The translations under genes were made by a program, and so were the position numbers. A stretch of 64,000 bases of DNA, from contig QJNS01000104.1 of the NCBI GenBank assembly GCA_004154925.1, positions 186,001 through 250,000 of the forward strand. The letters run 5' to 3'. Under the pieces are notes generated by a model, which did not search any database, was not told where the DNA came from, and was given only the letters and a program-made list of their open reading frames with translations. This document shows, one piece after another, positions 48,250 to 59,777 of this stretch. This DNA comes from Monosporascus cannonballus. Taxonomy: Eukaryota; Ascomycota; Sordariomycetes; Xylariales. The first letter of the stretch is position 1; every line of letters begins with the position of its first letter.

Positions 48250-50123
48250 GTCACGGCTTCTACTGTTGCAGGACCGCAAAGGAGCTGCCTAGATACCCGC
48301 TCGTCGATCTCGACGAAGCAGTCAACGACCTCCTCAACAGCATCGGCCACTTTTCCCACACCCGGGAAGAGTATTCGGAGCTCAGCCGCAAGGCCCACGA
48401 CTTGGCCGCTCCCGGCGGTCTCGGCCGGAAGCTCTACGACTAGCTGCGTGCCAAGGCCGACGACCCGAGCGTTAAGAGTTGGATCGCCGGCCCCCTATTG
48501 AAGGCGTTGCACATCAAGCGGCGGTATCCCCTGGCGCCGTTCAGCAACTTCCTCGGCACGCACTTTGACAGCGTCGTGCCGCACTCCCAGGCCGAGCGAG
48601 CGGCCGCGCTCACGAGAGCCGTATGCGAGTTCAAGCGTGACCGAGATGCTAGCAACTTGGAGCCCGACTTTCTGGGGGAGAGGGCGAACTGCGGCCATTC
48701 TCTCTTGTGGCTGTTCAACGCCGTGAGAAAGCCGAACCTGGGCTGTGACAAGATGTTGAAGTACCCCGGCAACGAGCACGTCGCCGTGTTGCGGAGAGGG
48801 CACCTGTTCAAAGTGCCGCTGCTGGAGGGAGACGACATCGTCTCGTATCAAAAGCTGAAGGCGACATTCAAGGCCATCCTCGACCTGGTCCTCGAGGAAA
48901 AGCACTGGACAGGCATATTGACCACAGACAACCGCGACAACTGGGCCTCCGTAAGCATCTGTCTCGTCTCTGTAGCGATTGTCAATAGGCTAACCATTCG
49001 CAGAACCGACAGAAGCTGCTTTCCCTTGACAGCAGGAACGCGTGTTACCTCGACACGATAGAGAAATCCGTCTTCGTCCTGTGCCTTGACGACAACAGCC
49101 CGGTCACGCGCGAGGAACGCATCCGCTCCGGGTACCTCGGCGATTCGTTCAACCGCTGGCACGACAAAAGTTTCCAGATCTTGGTCACTGCCAACGGTCG
49201 CTCGGGGAGCATCTTTAAGCATTCCATGATTGACTTCATAACTATCTCGCAGCTTTTTCAGCGGCTGCAGAATGCCATCAACACTCTAACCCCCGGCGAC
49301 GACATCCTCGACCGGGACAGTCAGGCCGTCGACCCTGCCAGCCTGGAGGAGATCCCCTTGCTCACGACCACGGAAATCGAGGGCCAGATCGACATACTCC
49401 GCGGGAAATACGCAGCCACTACGGACGCGAAGCAATACACCCCGCACCTCATTGCTTCCTTTGGAAAAGCCCTTTTCCTCCAACACTCAGCACCCATCAA
49501 AGCGACGGTCGACCTCACCATTAAGCTGGCCAGCCGCTTGTACTTTGGCTATCTCCCTGCCAGCTGGGAAACGGTCTCGACGGCGCATTTCCACCTCGGC
49601 CGTCCAGAGATTGTCCAGGTGGTTCTCAAATCAGTCATCGACTTCTGCGACGCCGCGCTCGACAGCACCGTGTCGCGGGCCGAGGCGCGGAACAAGCTGA
49701 TGCACGCAGCACGGGAGTGCAACGCGCAGATCGTCAAGGGCGGCGAGAGCCGCAACTACTTCCGCCTCATGGACGTGCTCGAGGTGATGAGCCAGGAGCA
49801 GGCGTCCGGCGAGGTCCCGGAGCTCTTCTCCGACCCCGTATGGAAGAGGAGCTACCCGCGGCTGATCATACAGACGATAATTGAAACAAAGCTGGCCCAG
49901 GATCCCGGTTATACGATGGAGGACCCGGAGTCTGTGTGGATGAACTACACGGTGACCGACGACTCGTGAGTATTCCCCCTTTTCACCCGGCGCCGTATAT
50001 GTTTTCTAACAATTTCTCAGCGTGGAAATGTGTTTTGTTAGTCCTCGAAAGGGTGCAGAAAGCTTCCAGGCCGCGTTAAATCGTGCGGCAGACATTGTCA
50101 GGAGCATTATTCAAGCCAAGTAA
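48250..50123 (+). other. Carnitine/choline acyltransferase-type release domain fused to the PKS
   Basis: After the ACP and a Pro/Thr-rich linker, the coding sequence changes to carnitine acyltransferase family features. These are LPRYPLVDLDEAVNDLL, YPLAPFSNFLGTHFD, VAVLRRGHLFKVPL and SFNRWHDKSFQILVTANGRSG, followed by the catalytic His (codon 49220-49222) in FKHSMIDF. The Glu usually before that His is Lys here, which also fits a RIP-type change. The stretch GYLPASWETVSTAHFHLGR and a C-terminal CFVSPR complete the fold. TAG at 48441-48443 interrupts its start. The two last introns (48951-49003, 49966-50020) lie in this domain. In the one studied homolog it replaces a thioesterase. Confidence 0.85.
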
Positions 50124-51980
50124 TGTGGGAGCCATGGCCGAGATACGTGGCCATCTTATTATCGTTCGTATCACAAGGCGCTGAAGATAATAGTTACCTT
50201 CATATATTCACTTTATTTTTCACGGCGCCCAGCAGCCACACTTTGCGCTTGTGTGACGGTGTTGTTGGCACGTTCGCGGTATGGAGGGATGAGTTTCCAC
50301 GGCCTGCGCGTTGTTTGGTTGCCAGCTGGTCGAGATTGTACATTCCAGGTACTTCATCAGCAATACCAGCAGTGCGTAATGTGCATGAACGTTCTCGCCG
50401 ACTTCTCTTTTGTTTTCTGACACGTAATATGACAATTTTCTGATCGATGCTGGCTTTATACATGATAATAAGACTTCCAGGCTCCCACGAAGATGGTAAT
50501 TGACGGAAGTTGAGATCCTCGTCCACCTGAATGCTTCTTACGCATCCTTGCCGCACTTTTCCCTGTGCGGGAAGCAACTGAGCCCGAGTAGGACCTTTCT
50601 TGATCACATGAGTCTTGTGCGGTTCCGACAGAGTTATATGAGCCTCGTACGAGGCTATCTCGGAGACCCTCTGTCGAAGGGTTACTTTCACCATTTTTGC
50701 GCAGTCAAGGAGGCACTTAATAAAAGGTGAGATTGTAAATGTTAAACGTCGTCGATAACAGACGTCGATATGAGGCATCGACTTGGCCACATATTCATAC
50801 AAGAAGTTTGCACAGCTACGGAAACTATAGTACAAGTCAAATCCCGGTCGAAACTTCAAGAAATTATTTGCTGGGCTCGACTAGTTAATTGTTTTCGAGA
50901 AATAAACGTGCGTTTCCGTCGTCTGGATAATAGCTCTCTTACTGTTGCTATCGGGATCATTCCATTCTCCACTGGAATCCTTTTCGTAGTGCTTTGTACT
51001 TCTCCATTTTGCTTCCCCCCTTTAATCCGAACGTGGAAGGCATCCATGTCATATTCAGCCTTATCTCTGCTAACATCAAACCGATTGTAACGAGAACGAT
51101 AAGCGGCAGATACGCCACCTCCAGTGCCGCCAATTGTACGTAAGCCGTTGCCTGAAGCAGGACCAGACTTCCCTGTTGTTCCACTACCAGAGGAGAATAA
51201 CTTTGGGGATACGGTATGGAAGAAAAGGCGAAATGTGGACAAGCAGGCACACATGACAAGGAGATTTGCCTCGATACCCCTGTAGGTAGAATCATATCAG
51301 TCAGTTTGATATTGGTTTCCTGCCCTAAGGCGACTTTAAAGAAAAGGCCACTGAGAACTGGCGTTCAAAGACAGGGATGAGTCAGCAGCCGAAGTTTCCG
51401 TGTTAGGATTCTTCTTAGAGGGGTATATACGTGCAGGCGAGGATAGGCAAGCGTCACGGAGGAAGCTCCAGGCTGGCTGGGCTTATCATGCAGTCCCCTG
51501 GTTCATGTACGTATGGCGCAACCAAAGAGGCTGTACCCAAGCCATCCATAACTTGATTGGCTTGTTGGTGTTGACAAGTCTCAACTAACTGTTACATTAA
51601 TGGGTCAAATGCAATATTGCCGACATACGGATGCGTTGCCCCGTCCTGAGAGCGGCTAGATGAGGCCATAGCCGAGCTCAAATATCGATACGCTTTTGAG
51701 CCGAGGCGGACACGACCTTTGTCGAGAGTATCCTGGCGTGTCATGTATGGAGTACAGACCCCGGGGCCTAGGCAGCAATGCCGCAAGGATCTACGTACCA
51801 TGTACTCATTATAAGTGCGGTTATCACCCACCTCCTCTGCAGCATTGTCGCACATATTGCCGCAAAATTCAGTCTAGCTGCAGTGTGTTCTCGCTGTGCA
51901 GGAACCACCGGGCCATCGCTTCCTCTTACCTCGTTAACGTCCTCGTTCAGTTTCCTCAGCTGGTCGATAAATCGCAGCTT
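50124..51980. other. Intergenic region right of the PKS; one unassigned open frame
   Basis: A minus-strand frame of 219 codons (50200-50859) is the longest here. It has a basic, low-complexity composition, no domain I recognise, and overlaps other frames (50856-51254, 50957-51295). It could be a degraded gene with introns or chance. Nothing else of note up to the copia fragment. Confidence 0.4.
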
Positions 51981-52125
51981 TGTTGGAGTTGAAGATCGTG
52001 AGAATCAACAAGTGCTTGAGTATCGCCCCGTTAACCCTGCCTCCAGTGTGGTCGCTGCGTTCGCGGCGCGCAGGTTCGCCGACGATTCGACTCCATCACC
52101 ACGCCGTCCCAACAGATACACCACT
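51980..52125 (+). mobile_element. Ty1/copia fragment, left side of the Fot-type insertion
   Basis: The plus-strand frame ending SSVVAAFAARRFADD and PSPRRPNRYTT runs up to the TA target site at 52126. Codon phase continues exactly at 60660 into YTRRRPLRGDTAMWHKRFGHP, the copia pre-integrase domain. The two pieces are therefore one polyprotein split by a DNA transposon. The left limit of copia sequence is uncertain. Confidence 0.7.
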
Positions 52126-52127
52126 TA

Positions 52128-52171
52128 AGGCGACCCCCCCACCAACGCCCCATCCCCTCAACGCGCCACCC
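52128..52171 (+). repeat. Left terminal inverted repeat of the Fot-type transposon
   Basis: Begins AGGCGACCCCCCCACCA directly after TA. It is GC-rich and unmutated, in contrast to the interior, and differs from the right copy at one base. Confidence 0.92.
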
Positions 52172-53181
52172 CATAACCGCGTTGCGCGTTGATTCACTTA
52201 CTGATTTCTTTCCCTATAAAAAGCTTCTTAATAACGCTTTTAAAAATTGAAAAAAATTACCTTCTTATTTACTAGAATCTGCGCTTTCGAACGATATGTA
52301 GCTTTCGGCTTAATTCCGCGCGGCGCGAACGATTAAGGAGGTAAAACGTAGGAAATCTTTGCGTTTAGTTTCTAAGGGTTACCAGGTTAGTAGACGGTAT
52401 ATATTACGCCGTATCCAAGGTATACCGGCGGGATAGAGGGTTAATAAAATTCGTTTAAAATTATTATGAATTTAAAAGGAAATTTTAGCCCATTAAGTTA
52501 TCGTATAAGGTTAATTAGGTTATGCGTTATTTTGTTCGCGATTTCGTTTATATATATAGCGTTTTTTAATTAATAACGGCAGCTCTAAACGCTTAGAAAA
52601 AGGTTAAGTAACCCGATTTCTGCGTCGCCATCCTAAAATCAGGATTTTTAAGGGTACGGCGATCGATTATAAACGTTTAAATAACGTTTTCCCGGTTTCT
52701 ATTAACGTTTTATTCGAACATTTCGTTTTACCGGAGGTTAAGGTTATCAAATGGAGGAACCGATATAACGCAAACGAAATCGGAATAATGGAATGTATAG
52801 GTAAGAATTTTTTCGTTTTCGGAAAAGCTTTTAAAAAACGTATTTTTTTGAAAAATACGTTTAAAAAAAAGTAAATTATTATAATCGCGTATATTAATGC
52901 TGATGAACGTTCGTTGTTATTTTTGGTAATCTTTAGCGGCATTAACGTATAATAATAATAATTTCCTAATTCGGGCGATAAAGCATACGAAAGCTAATAT
53001 TTTACTATTTTAAAGAACGGCTGGACGAATGCCGAAATCGGTTTAAAGTGGTTTCGCGAAGTTTTTATCCCTTATACCAAATCCGAAAACCCGGACGAAT
53101 GGAAGTTATTGGTGATCGACGGCCATAATAACTATACCACTAAGGAATTTATGTAGATATGCTTTTAAAATAAGATATATA

Positions 53182-53536
53182 TGTCATGATCCAACGAGCC
53201 ATGGTCCCCAGAAACGGTCTGCCGTAACCCAACCACAAGTGCGCGGTAAGGCAGGTCACGTAAAGGATCACCAACTCACTGGTAGTAATCCAATAAGCCG
53301 GATTACCAACTTACTGGTAATAATCTAACAAATAAAAATAAGATATATATGCTTATTATTTCCATAGCTTAAATAACTTTAATTTGTAATAATAATTCGT
53401 TATTTAAAATACTCTTAATATTACGAAACGTAATATAATTACTTATATTTATTACTTAAATTCTTACGATATTTCTTCCAACATAAACCCGTACGACTTA
53501 AGTTTAATAATTGGTTAAACCGCTTAATTCGTTATA
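53182..53536 (+). repeat. 5' LTR of the right-block gypsy element
   Basis: LTR of 355 bp starting TGTCATGATCC. It contains two units of a roughly 36-bp repeat around GCCGGATTACCAACTTACTGG. Its second half is the module shared with the other LTRs of the window. Confidence 0.85.
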
Positions 53537-56500
53537 CGTTACAAATTCTTATTTAATAATACCTTCAGACTTTAAGCAATATTCAATACTGTTAAAATAT
53601 CGACCAGCGCTTAAAAAACCCTTATTTAATAGCTTTAGGCTCGAATTCGGGAATCAAAGAAAAAAATCCGATAAATTAGGGCTACGCCATTTGCCCAAAC
53701 CTCCTTCGCCCGCATAAAACCTAAAAAGCCGGAGCTCTATAATTAAAAAAGCAACCTTTAAACCTTTTTAACTTAGGTACGAATTTACTTTCGTTTCCTA
53801 GACCTTAATAACTTAACGGATAAGGTCTTAATAATAAAAACATATTTAACGGAAAATACTATTAATTAATTTAAACTTATTATAAAGAATTTCTTAAAAA
53901 TAGGAAAATCGGATAAAAAAATTTTATTAATAAAATCTTTTTATTTTATATTAATTTCGAAAATAAAATACGCGATAATTTCGCGGTTAAGGCCGGATAA
54001 AAAATAATAAAGCTAATACCTTTATTAATATATTTTATAAAAAGTTAAAAAATACTGTGAAAAATATAATTATTCGGATTAAATAATTAATTGCCCTGGA
54101 CCGATATATTATAAAGATAATTAAAATTAATAATCGACAGTTTGAAGAATAATAAGAAAAAAAGGATAATATGCTTTACAATCGGAATACAATAAGCTTA
54201 ACTAGGGGAAAAAACGAAACGTACCCTTTATTTCTGATAGAACGGCGCCAGGATTTATGGAACTCGACGTTACCCATAAACAAAATTAGAGCCAAATTAA
54301 ATGTTTTAATTATAATAAAATGGGACATAAGGCCTACAAATATGAAAAACCCAAAAAAACCATAATAAGATAACTGGATATCTATATTGGAGAGATAATT
54401 TAGAAATAACTAAGGAAACAACAGCAAAGCTATTAACATAATCCAAGTTAAATACGTATTAGACCTATAGCAAAAGGTCCAATAGCGATCATTACGATAA
54501 AAAATTTGATGAAAAATGCGAAAAATTAAGAAGTTAACTTAATAAATATTACGAACATAATAAAAAATATTATAAGGATAATTAGGCAAATACCAGGATT
54601 AAACGAAAAAGGTTTATCCTAAAATACTTAATTAATATAGCAAAATATACGTTATATATTATTAACGACGAAAATATTCCGATTACGAAAAATGGAAATA
54701 GTATATATACGAACGAATTACCCGTATATATTATAAGAGATTCGATTTTCCAAATCGTACCGGAAATAATAAGGACGATAAATAATAATATCGATATTTT
54801 CGAACCATAACCCCTAAAAATATCCAATAATTAGCGAAAACAAAAAATTAGCCCGAAAAAAAAACAATATCCGCAAAAGGATTTTCTTTATTATTATAAA
54901 TAATATAACTATTAAACGGAAAAAAGGTTGGTTTAACGTACGGTAAAAAAACATTATTAAAAACTATTACTGATTTTTATTTTTAATTAGTATTTATTAC
55001 CGATCCGTAGAAAAAGAAATTTATTAAAGAAAAAATACGTTAATTTATAGGAGATATTTGGAACGATAATTAAAATAACGTATAATAGGATGCAGTTGCA
55101 AATATAAAAAAACAATTTATTCGATAAAAAAACGAATTACAAAACAATTAAAACTAATTAATATAATTCGAAAGAATAATATGCCAATAATAACGATAAA
55201 TATAATAACTTAATGCGGAAACGAAAAAACATAAATAAGGCTTAATAAATTCGAATAAAAATTAAAAGAAAAAAGTTATTTATAAAAAAGCCGCAAAATA
55301 ACGAAACTCAAAACAATTTAAAAGATTTCCTAAAAAAAAGTTTTAAATGTAATAATAAAAACCGTTAATAACCTTATTACTTTGAATATACGAATTAGAA
55401 CGTATTAATATACCGTAATAATGAATTACGAAGTTTTAGGCGGAAATTATATTATACCGGATATGGTTAATAAACTTAAATTATTATAAAGATATAAGTT
55501 AAAACCTTATATAACGACGAATGTCGAAAATTAGGAATTCGCTTATAATAACGGAAAAGTTATACATAAAATTAATTATTTTAAAACTTTTATTAAAGAA
55601 TAATACCAAATAATTAATTTCGATATCGTTTTATGCGGGAATTACGATATAATTTTAAGATTACTATGAATACGCCAGTACGAAATCTTAATTAATAAAA
55701 GGATTAGTTAAATAAAATTTGTTTTATATTTTATGAACAAATAAAAAAAATAAAATCTTAATATTCGATTAATAATAAGGACGAATACAGGCATAAAGAT
55801 ATAATAAAAACCTTATTACCTAAAGGGATAAAATAAATATAAAAAACTAATATTAAAAAGAAATATAATATATTGTTCTTATTATTAAAGCAAAATTAAA
55901 ATAATTAAATAACGGTGTGGAAAAATAAAAATAATAACCCAAAAAATTAAAAGATTTAATTAATATGTTATTACAGTATTATAGATATAAGCAACTTTTC
56001 AGAAAAAGGTGCGATACGAAATTATTAAAATATAATAAATAGGATTATAAAAGAGTTTTTAAAAAAGGATTTTCGATAAAGTTTTACCCCATTTACAATT
56101 TTAGCGGAAACAAATTACGTATTTTCGAAGAATATCTGGAAAATCAATGACAAAAAAATAAATTTAACTTTCGAAGTTATTAACGCAATACTTTATATTT
56201 TTTATGTCAAAGAAAACGGGAAATTACGATTTATAACTAATTATCGATAATTAAATAATATTATTATTAGGGATCGAATATTATTACTTTTAATTACGGA
56301 AATAAAAAACCGATTTTACGGAATTAATTAATTTATAATATTCGATCTTAGAAATAAATATAACCTTTTTAAAATCAAAAAGAAATACGAATAGAAAATA
56401 ATTTTTAAAATGAAATATGGATTATTTAAATATTTGGTTATATTAATAAACTTTACGAACGTATTAGTAACTTTCTAACGAATAATAAATTATATATTAC

Positions 56501-58960
56501 AAAAATATTTTTATATTTTTGTCGTCTGTTATCTCGACGATATTCTTATTTTTTAAAAAATAGAAAAAATAAATGTAAGATATATTTATAAGGTTTTTCA
56601 AGCTTTATGAAATATAAGGTTATTTGTTAATACAAAATAAAATTAATTTTACAAATAAAAAAATGGAATATTTAAAATATATTATTACCTTAAAATATAT
56701 CAACAAAAACCCTAAAAAATCGTTATAATTATAAAATAACAAACGCTAAATATAATTAAAAAGATATAAGTATTTTTGGATTTGCCAATTATTATGAGAA
56801 ATTTATTCGAAACTGTAATAAAATAATTATACTTTTAATAAATCTCACGAAACAAAAAGGATTTAATAAATACCAGATACGGAAAAAGTATTTCAGAATA
56901 TTAAAAATGTAATTATTAACAAGCTAATATTAATTATGTACGATTTAAACCGTTCCGTTAAATTAAAAACCGATATTTCGAATTACGCGTTAAACTTAAT
57001 AATCGGATAACGAAATAATTAAGGCAAATTACATTTTATTGTATTTTTTTAGTATAAATTAAAAAAAGCTTAAATTAATTACGGTATTCCAAATAAAGAA
57101 TTTATGGTTATTATTATAGCATTTCCAAAATTTAAGTATTTTTTATAGAGAAATTTGTATCAGATTAAAGTTTATACGGATCATTAAAATTTTACCCGAT
57201 TTACCACGATTAAGGAACTTATAGGACGATAATTAAAATACGTAAAGAAATTAGCGAATTTCGATTTCGTTATTATTTATAGAAAAAGCTTAGAAAACGG
57301 CAGAACGAATACCTTAAGTAAACGACCAAATCTTAAAGAAAAATTGGTCAAAATCAGCTATATAATCTTTGATACTATGATAGAAAAATATTTACGTTTG
57401 CGATAAATTGCGATAATTCGGGCAGTACCTTACGATATGCACCAGAAAATCCAGTAATATAATAATAATTTCCTAAAAAACCAAAAAACGGATAAAATAT
57501 AAGTTTTAGAAAAATACCAGAAAAATCTAATACGAAATATATATAAATATTAGTTATATAAATATTTAAGGATTTACAAAACTTTAAAACGGCTTTAATG
57601 CATATATTCCTTTCCTAAAATAAATTTAATAATATAAAAAAACATACGGCAATATAATATTTGCCTTAAAGCAAAAACTCGATAACATAAATTATACGGA
57701 AAATTATAACTATTATTAATTGCAAAATAATTATAATATTTAATTGTATTCCATTTTATTATTAAATTTCCTATATTAAAAAATTTACTAACGGAAATAT
57801 ATTACGATAACATTGTCGTAATCATCGATTGATTTCCGAAATATTTTTATTTTTTATTATATTACGAAAATACAAACGCCGAACAAATAATATACATTTT
57901 TTTAGAAATATTTGTAATATATATGGATTATTAATAAAAAGTATTTTAAATAAAAGATCGATATTTATATCTAAATTTTGATAACGCCTTATGGCATAAA
58001 TCGGCTTTAATTATAAGTTATTTAGCGCATTTAAACCTTAAATAAATGGATAAATAAAACGAATAAATTAAACCTTAAAAATTTACTTACGATATTATAT
58101 TAATTGCGAATAAAATAATTAGGTTAAGAAATTTCCAATTATATAAGTAATTTATAACATTAATTATTATAAAAGCATTAAGATAATATTTGCAAACGTA
58201 AATTTTGGTTTTACTGCAAAAATTTATTAAAAAGTACACAATAACGGTCCAATTAATATTAAAGCAATTTTTATATTAAAATAGTTATAATAGTTATACC
58301 AGGAAATAAAAATAAAACAGGAATTCGTACGAAATTAAATAAGCAAATATTACAACTAGAAAAAGTTAAAGAGATTAATTTTTGAAAGGGGGGAAATGGT
58401 TTTCTTCGTTATAAAAAATATTTAAACAAAAAAACCTAATAGAAAATTCGATTTTAAGTATATCGGCCCATATAAAATCGCCAAGAAAATTTCAGAAAAT
58501 AATTATTAATTAGAACTTTTATTAAATGTTAAACTTTATTTAATTTTTTACGTTTTTTTATTCGAATTAACAATAAATATAATTAAAGTATATACGGTAT
58601 AAAACGATACGGAAGTAAAAAACGAATAAACATACGAAATGGAGAAAATTTTCGATATACGAAAACGGGACGGATTTACCTAGTACCCAATCAAATAAAA
58701 ACAGTACCCGGATTCCGAAAATACTTGGGAATTTGCTAAAAATCTTATTAACGCTTAACGCCTATTAAAAGATTTTTATCAGTAACGATAGAACCACCCG
58801 AAATAATAATATTTTAATTTATAAGATTTAAAAGGAAAGCCTTTAATTTACCGCATTTTAATTAATAATATTTACCTTATTTAAAGCTTATATTTCGATT
58901 ACAAATGTTAACTTTAATTACGTAAAATCGTTAAAATTATCCGGGGATTAAAAAATAGGA

Positions 58961-59365
58961 TTAATAAGTTTTGCGCCTTAAGATTAATAATGTTAACGTT
59001 AATAACGTATACGAAAAAAACGTGTAAAAGTTTCGGATAAAAACTTTTTGGCCGTTAATTTTTTTTAATTTTTTTAATTCCGCAATATAACGATTAATTA
59101 TAGAAATAGGGATTTTTGTTTTATCGTACGAATAACCCCGACGAACATATTCCTTACAACGAGAAACCCTGTCCATTATTTAGCAATTAAGCTGCCGGGC
59201 GGAATAGAAAAAGCAAGGTATTTCGTCAAAACTTTTAAGTTCAATTAAATTAACTAAGGCAAGTTGCTGTTCGGATTTACGAAAACGATGTTTGGATATA
59301 TCGGAAAACATATTGAATAAATACGGGAAGCTTACCAAAAAAAAAAAGAAAAATCTTAAGGGCAA
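58961..59365 (-). pseudogene. Antisense accessory ORF of the right-block gypsy element, broken
   Basis: Two minus-strand frames, 59180-59365 and 58961-59176, lie between pol and the 3' LTR and are separated by a stop. The second begins MDRVSRCKEYVRRGYSYDK and continues into a Lys/Leu helix. The spacing matches a Cys motif of the type CKxC...C in which two Cys have become Tyr. Same position and orientation as 12330-12718, 27003-27203 and 14652-15137. Confidence 0.5.
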
Positions 59366-59387
59366 AATTTGTGGAAAAAGGAAATCG

Positions 59388-59777
59388 TATCATAACTTAA
59401 TAAGCCATAGTCCCCAGAAACGGTTTGCTATAACCCAACCACAAATGTGCGGTAAGGCAGGTTACGTAAAGGATTACCAACTTACTGGTGGTAATCCAGT
59501 AAGCCGGATTATTAACTTACTGATAATGATTTAATAAGCCGGATTACCAACTTACTCGTAATAATCCAGCAAATAAGAATAAAATATATACGCTTATTAA
59601 TTCCATAGCTTAGATAACTTTAGTTTGCAATAACAATTCGTTACCTAAGGTATCCTTGGTATTACGAAACGTTACATAATTACTTGTATTTATTGCTCAG
59701 ATTCCCACGATACTCCTGCCAACATAAACCCGTACAACTTAGGTTTAATAGTTAGTTAAACCGCCTAGCTCGTTACA
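59388..59777 (+). repeat. 3' LTR of the right-block gypsy element
   Basis: LTR of 390 bp starting TATCATAACTT and ending CTCGTTACA. It has three units of the roughly 36-bp repeat found twice in the 5' LTR, which accounts for the length difference of 35 bp. Fewer RIP changes in its last 100 bp. Confidence 0.85.

Larger units (their letters stand above)
39893..50123 (+). pseudogene. Highly reducing iterative PKS with C-terminal carnitine-acyltransferase domain, RIP-inactivated
   Basis: Former synthase building a reduced, C-methylated polyketide. Eleven exons are supported: 39893-40358, 40416-40482, 40534-40648, 40756-40885, 40945-41110, 41170-41412, 41472-42337, 42388-47241, 47313-48950, 49004-49965 and 50021-50123. 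They hold about 3,200 codons once two one-base frame losses are allowed for. Domain order is KS, AT (GHSSGE, Ser 42273), DH (His 43306), methyltransferase (FIEVGAGTGG near 44,765), ER (AASGGVGQAAIQLA), KR (GGLGDL; SNYAAGN), ACP (GLDSL, Ser 48024) and carnitine-acyltransferase-like. Lesions: a frame break at 40435/40436 and one in the G-run 42946-42951; TAG 42123, TAG 45559, TAG 46519, TAA 47352 and TAG 48441. This architecture is known from the Trichoderma virens PKS Tv6-931, where the last domain releases product by transesterification to polyols. No full-length enzyme can be made from this copy. Confidence 0.9.
53182..59777 (+). mobile_element. Ty3/gypsy retrotransposon inside the Fot-type transposase, RIP-degraded
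   Basis: A 6596-bp element with 5' LTR 53182-53536 and 3' LTR 59388-59777, flanked by the perfect duplication ATATA (53177-53181 and 59778-59782). Plus-strand order: gag about 53,600-55,000 (a 64-codon open stretch at 54171-54365), RT about 56,070-56,990, RNase H about 56,990-57,340, integrase about 57,450-58,300 and chromodomain end about 58,440-58,720. An antisense accessory frame and the 3' LTR follow. All domains carry many TAA/TAG codons. The minus-strand frame 54582-54827 is an antisense shadow of gag. Confidence 0.87.

Noticed and set aside
52667..52942. 91-codon minus-strand frame
   Set aside because: The opposite strand carries pogo-type transposase sequence between the terminal inverted repeats.
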